Shown: positions 60,814 through 64,000 of the stretch, piece after piece
Numbering within the stretch: position 1 is the stretch's first letter
Layout: every line of letters starts with the position of its first letter
Origin: Sulfitobacter sp. THAF37
Lineage (GTDB): Bacteria > Pseudomonadota > Alphaproteobacteria > Rhodobacterales > Rhodobacteraceae
Length of the DNA: 64,000 nt
Direction: 5' to 3'
NCBI RefSeq assembly: GCF_009363555.1
Contig: NZ_CP045374.1
Coordinates: 62,001-126,000 of the forward strand
The notes under the pieces: generated by a model
Told to the model about the DNA's origin: nothing
Database searches by the model: none
What the model saw: only the letters and a program-made list of their open reading frames with translations
Position numbers and translations under genes: made by a program

Positions 60814-63213
60814 CTACCGCCCCAGCGCGGTTTCCCATGCGGAAAGAAAGTCCTTTCGCTTGAGTTCATCGAGGTAGGTCAGAAGTCCCGGCGTCAGCCG
60901 TATCGGCAGAAACGTCCCGAGACGTTCCTGGATTTCCCGACCGATTGGCGATTTCTGGTTCTGATCCGGGATCAACGGGATAAGCGGTGTCTCTTCGGCA
61001 ATGATCCTTTGACCGTCGCCTGACAGCAGGAATTCGATGAAGCGCGCGGCCAGGTCCGCCCGGTGGGCACCGTTCGGGACAAAGGCGGTCCGGGTCATAG
61101 CCAGGTTGTAGTCATCAAAGAAATGCAAACCCAGATTGGGCTCGGTCTGGAGTTCCGCCGCCGCATAGGACCCGATTGCATTAAAGGCAAAGGCCAGTTC
61201 GCCACGCGCCGTCGCCTCAACCATTTCCGAGGTGCAGCAATATGTCCTCAGGTCGGCGCGGCCCAGAATCTCGAACAGGCGCAGAACCTGCGGACCCTGA
61301 AGGCTATCCTGTGTCGCATAAAGGTAGCCGATACCGGACTGGGCGATGTCATACGTCCCGATACGGCCCCGGAAGCGGTCTTCGTTCTCGCGCACGAAAG
61401 TCGCGAGGTCACGGTGTGATCGCGGTAACTCGTCTCGGCTGACGGTTTCTTTATTGTAGATGATCACGGCGGGTTCGAAGGTGAAACCAAAGACCTCGGA
61501 CCGCCAGACCGACCAGGACGGAGGAGCGATCTGGGAAGAAAGCTGAATGCGCCGGGCAAAACCGCGATTGACCAGATCGACCTGCAAATCCATCGCCGAG
61601 GAAATGACCAGGTCCGGACTTGACGAGTCCGCCGCCATCAGAACCGTGCGGTAAAGGTCGAGTGTCTGGAACTCGACATATTCGACCTGGACGCCGGGCA
61701 TACGAGCTTCGAAGGCCTCAATCAGAGGTGTCATTGCCGGGGTGTCGGTCGCGCTATGAACCAGAAGCGTTTCCGCCTGCGCGGGCGCGCTGGCCCATAG
61801 CGGCCAGGCCAGCAACACAAGAAGCGTCATGAGGCGCTTGAAGATCAGCGTCACGCCAAGCCCCCCAAGAGAGGAGCGTCCCAGTCGCAGATCCGCACCG
61901 TGACCATCTGTCACCGCCTTCACGATTGAAAGCCCCAGACCGGACCCGGTTGAGCTTTCCGACAGAGAGGTGAAGCGTTCAGTCGCACGCGGCAGGTCCG
62001 CCTCTGCGATACCGGGCCCTGCGTCCTCGACGCTCAGAATTAACACAGCATGAGATGCGACCAGGGAAATCGTCACCGTGTTATCGGGTGGACCGTGCCG
62101 AACGGCATTCTCGATCAGGTTTCTCAAGGCCTCGCGGATCGAGACGGGATCCCCGAGGATCATGTCCTCACCCTCCCTGATACCGTCGTCGATCAAGGAG
62201 AGCGAAATGCGCCGCATGCGGCTGTCGCGCAGGGTTTCGGCAAGCATGTCGCGGACCAGGGGTCTCAAGGCCACCGGTTGAAGGCTGGATCGGTCGGATC
62301 GGTGGATCACCATTGCGTTGGCCAGAAGCTGATTGGTCAATCGCACCGTGCGCATCGCCTGTCTGTCCGCTTTTGCCAGCCGGGACCGCATCTGTTCCGT
62401 GTTATCCGCATCGACGGCCAGCGACAAATGACCCTGCAAGGCGGACAGCGAGGTGCGCGTCTGGTGGGCGACATCGGCGATGAAGGTCTCGGTCAGCGCG
62501 CGGCTTCGGCTTAACCTTTCGATGAAACCATTGATCGCATCGAAAAGCCCCCTGATTTCCCGGGGAGGCGTACCTACCACCGTGCCAAGATCGGCCGGTT
62601 CGCGCTGCGCCAGATCGGCAGCGATCTGACGCAAAGGAGCCAGCGAGGTTCGGATCGCAACCCAGACGAAACCCAGACCGATGAGCGAAAGACCTGCAAG
62701 CCCGATCAGGCCGGTCACGAAAAACGAACGCTGCTGCGCGTTGCGCAACTCGACGGACTGCCCGACCTGGACCACGACCCATTGACGCCCCTCCGATGCG
62801 CTGAGCTGACGCGATTGAATGACGAAGCGGAAGTCGGCACCGAGATACTCTTCTTCGAAGAAAACCGGCGTCGCGGAGGGGGTCAGCCCGGACGGCGCCG
62901 GAAGATCCGGTTCTCCGGTCAGGTCCTGCCCATCCGGTAGGGAAACACTATACTGCACTCTGTCCACCGGATTGAGCGACAGGATTTCCATAGCTGAACT
63001 CGGCAGATCGACCGTGGCCCCTTCGGGACCGACAGACACGCGCTCAAGGATCGACAGTGCAGTGCCCGCCAGCAACAGGTCGTGCGACCGGTTCGCGGCG
63101 GCCCTCGCGTAGGTCCAGAGCAGCACCGAGATCAGCAGGACGAGGATCGCGAAGCCCGCCGCCATTGTCACCAGCAGCCGGCGCTGAAGCGAATGGCCGC
63201 CCGTCTCAGTCAT
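60814..63213 (-). CDS. Sensor histidine kinase fused to a periplasmic solute-binding protein
   Basis: 799 residues in one frame. Residues 1-460 form a TctE-type kinase: membrane helices 12-35 and 163-187 with a periplasmic loop between, HAMP to about 245, H-box FIADVAHQTRTSL with H250 (T-S in place of the usual T-P), N-box NLIENAVRHG near 365, DAGPG near 397 and GSGLGLSIV near 423. Right after the kinase end (GLGVTLIFKRL) comes MTLLVLLAWPLWASAPAQA, a signal peptide, and at 482-799 a complete Fe/PotD-like binding protein. An internal ATG at 61830 (M462) has no good ribosome site. In relatives I would expect two genes. The stop of the response regulator overlaps the start by 8 bases. Confidence 0.85.
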   Translation of the reverse strand: MTETGGHSLQRRLLVTMAAGFAILVLLISVLLWTYARAAANRSHDLLLAGTALSILERVSVGPEGATVDLPSSAMEILSLNPVDRVQYSVSLPDGQDLTGEPDLPAPSGLTPSATPVFFEEEYLGADFRFVIQSRQLSASEGRQWVVVQVGQSVELRNAQQRSFFVTGLIGLAGLSLIGLGFVWVAIRTSLAPLRQIAADLAQREPADLGTVVGTPPREIRGLFDAINGFIERLSRSRALTETFIADVAHQTRTSLSALQGHLSLAVDADNTEQMRSRLAKADRQAMRTVRLTNQLLANAMVIHRSDRSSLQPVALRPLVRDMLAETLRDSRMRRISLSLIDDGIREGEDMILGDPVSIREALRNLIENAVRHGPPDNTVTISLVASHAVLILSVEDAGPGIAEADLPRATERFTSLSESSTGSGLGLSIVKAVTDGHGADLRLGRSSLGGLGVTLIFKRLMTLLVLLAWPLWASAPAQAETLLVHSATDTPAMTPLIEAFEARMPGVQVEYVEFQTLDLYRTVLMAADSSSPDLVISSAMDLQVDLVNRGFARRIQLSSQIAPPSWSVWRSEVFGFTFEPAVIIYNKETVSRDELPRSHRDLATFVRENEDRFRGRIGTYDIAQSGIGYLYATQDSLQGPQVLRLFEILGRADLRTYCCTSEMVEATARGELAFAFNAIGSYAAAELQTEPNLGLHFFDDYNLAMTRTAFVPNGAHRADLAARFIEFLLSGDGQRIIAEETPLIPLIPDQNQKSPIGREIQERLGTFLPIRLTPGLLTYLDELKRKDFLSAWETALGR

Positions 63214-63880
63214 CTTCCGCGAGATAGGCCATATAGCCTAGACCACGGGCCGTCTTGATGACCAAAGGGGTCCCTTCAAGCTTGCGCCTGAGCCGCGTCA
63301 CCAATTGTTCGACGGCATTGAGGCTAGGGGCTTCCTCAAACGTGTAAAGCCGGTCTGCGACATCCTCTTTTGTAAGCATCCGGCCCATGTTGTCGATCAT
63401 GATTTCCAGAAGCTGCACCTCTCGGGCGCGCATCCCGGCGTCCCTGCCGTCGATCTTTGCCTGCTTTGCGGCCCGGTCAAACACCAGCGGCCCAGCCGAG
63501 AAAATGTTGCTGGCCTTTCCCGCACGACGGCGGGCCAGCACGCGGCATCGCGCCGACAATTCGCGGAAATCGACAGGCTTGATCATGTAGTCGTCGGCCC
63601 CCGCATCGAGCCCGATCACGCGGTCGTCGATCTGGCTGCGTGCGGTCAGGATGATCACCGGAGTTTCGTCAGATCGGTTGCGCAAAGACCGCAGAACCTC
63701 GTATCCGCTGCGTCCCGGAAGGTTCACGTCCAGCAGGACGATGTCGAACTTGAAGTGGCGCAGCAGTTCGTTCGCCTCGTTACCGTCCCGCTCGTGATCG
63801 ACCGAATGCCCCTCGGCGCGCAGGCGATCAATGATCGTCTCCGCCAAGTCGTCATTGTCTTCGACAAGTAGCATTCTCAT
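63206..63880 (-). CDS. OmpR-family response regulator (TctD-like)
   Basis: 224 residues. Receiver domain with acidic pocket EDNDD (8-11), phospho-acceptor D51 (VLLDVNLPGRSGYE), T in ILTA and K in YMIKPV; C-terminal winged helix (MRAREVQLLEIMIDNMGRMLTKEDV, AVEQLVTRLRRKL, TARGLGYMAYL). It is the partner of the downstream kinase-binding protein fusion. The promoter would lie in 63881-64000, where nothing specific is visible. Confidence 0.93.
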   Translation of the reverse strand: MRMLLVEDNDDLAETIIDRLRAEGHSVDHERDGNEANELLRHFKFDIVLLDVNLPGRSGYEVLRSLRNRSDETPVIILTARSQIDDRVIGLDAGADDYMIKPVDFRELSARCRVLARRRAGKASNIFSAGPLVFDRAAKQAKIDGRDAGMRAREVQLLEIMIDNMGRMLTKEDVADRLYTFEEAPSLNAVEQLVTRLRRKLEGTPLVIKTARGLGYMAYLAEDD

Positions 63881-64000
63881 GCAGGGAATTTAGCAACGCG
63901 GACCATGCAGGGAAAGCCGAGAAGCGTGCATTCGATGTCAGGTCAGCATCCTGTCAGTTTCGCGTCAGGACGTACTCAGGCACGTCCTGGATAACCCGAC

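Overview
The window looks like part of an extrachromosomal replicon (plasmid or chromid) of a marine Rhodobacteraceae (Roseobacter-group) bacterium. This rests on high GC, dense ATGA/GTGA-coupled operons, a plasmid-type replication initiator with divergent parAB and palindromic parS-like sites, and catabolic modules typical of that group: pob/pca aromatics, PQQ-dependent alcohol oxidation and oxoproline use. No rRNA, tRNA, CRISPR array or recognisable insertion sequence was seen. The genus cannot be fixed from the sequence alone.

Layout. 0.1-10.8 kb: a peptide-type ABC binding protein, then pobR/pobA (4-hydroxybenzoate to protocatechuate), an M24 peptidase, a 3-hydroxyacyl-CoA dehydrogenase with an MBL-fold hydrolase, and pcaR with pcaIJF (last steps of the beta-ketoadipate pathway). 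A small RNA gene with two anti-Shine-Dalgarno hairpin loops lies at about 10.87-10.95 kb. 11.1-16.2 kb: lysine 2-monooxygenase (davB) and 5-aminovaleramidase (davA), opposed by a class III aminotransferase, a DUF3237 protein and a TetR regulator. 16.3-20.7 kb: replication and partition core (rep, a roughly 560-bp origin-like region, parA, parB, three 18-bp palindromes). 21.2-27.9 kb: a tightly packed envelope glycosylation cluster (GT2, ArnT-like GT, GT4-like, methyltransferase, flippase-like protein, PAP2 phosphatase). 28.0-30.3 kb: an endonuclease/exonuclease/phosphatase-family protein and a cardiolipin synthase. 30.4-39.4 kb: LysR regulator, 5-oxoprolinase genes pxpABC with their own biotin carboxylase and biotin carrier, and a ribose-type ABC transporter with a TorT-like binding protein.

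39.4-60.8 kb is a PQQ alcohol-oxidation island: CoxG-like protein, cytochrome c, pqqA (35 codons), pqqBCDE, a secreted vWA protein, a NosR-like flavin/Fe-S membrane protein with its ApbE flavin transferase, a MoxJ-like protein and cytochrome c550, the alcohol-associated ABC system (binding protein, beta-propeller, small secreted protein, ATPase, ABC-2 permease), a SEL1 protein, an NMT1-type transporter whose permease lies about 10 kb from its partners, a 47-codon coupled gene, and an ExaA/PedH-type quinoprotein dehydrogenase carrying the DYD pair linked to lanthanide use. It ends with a LuxR-type response regulator, a FIST (NosP-like) sensor and the N-terminal remnant of its hybrid kinase. A palindrome in front of exaA recurs imperfectly in front of pqqA and suggests joint control.

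60.8-63.9 kb: an OmpR-type response regulator followed by an unusual 799-residue protein in which a sensor histidine kinase is fused in frame to a periplasmic solute-binding protein.
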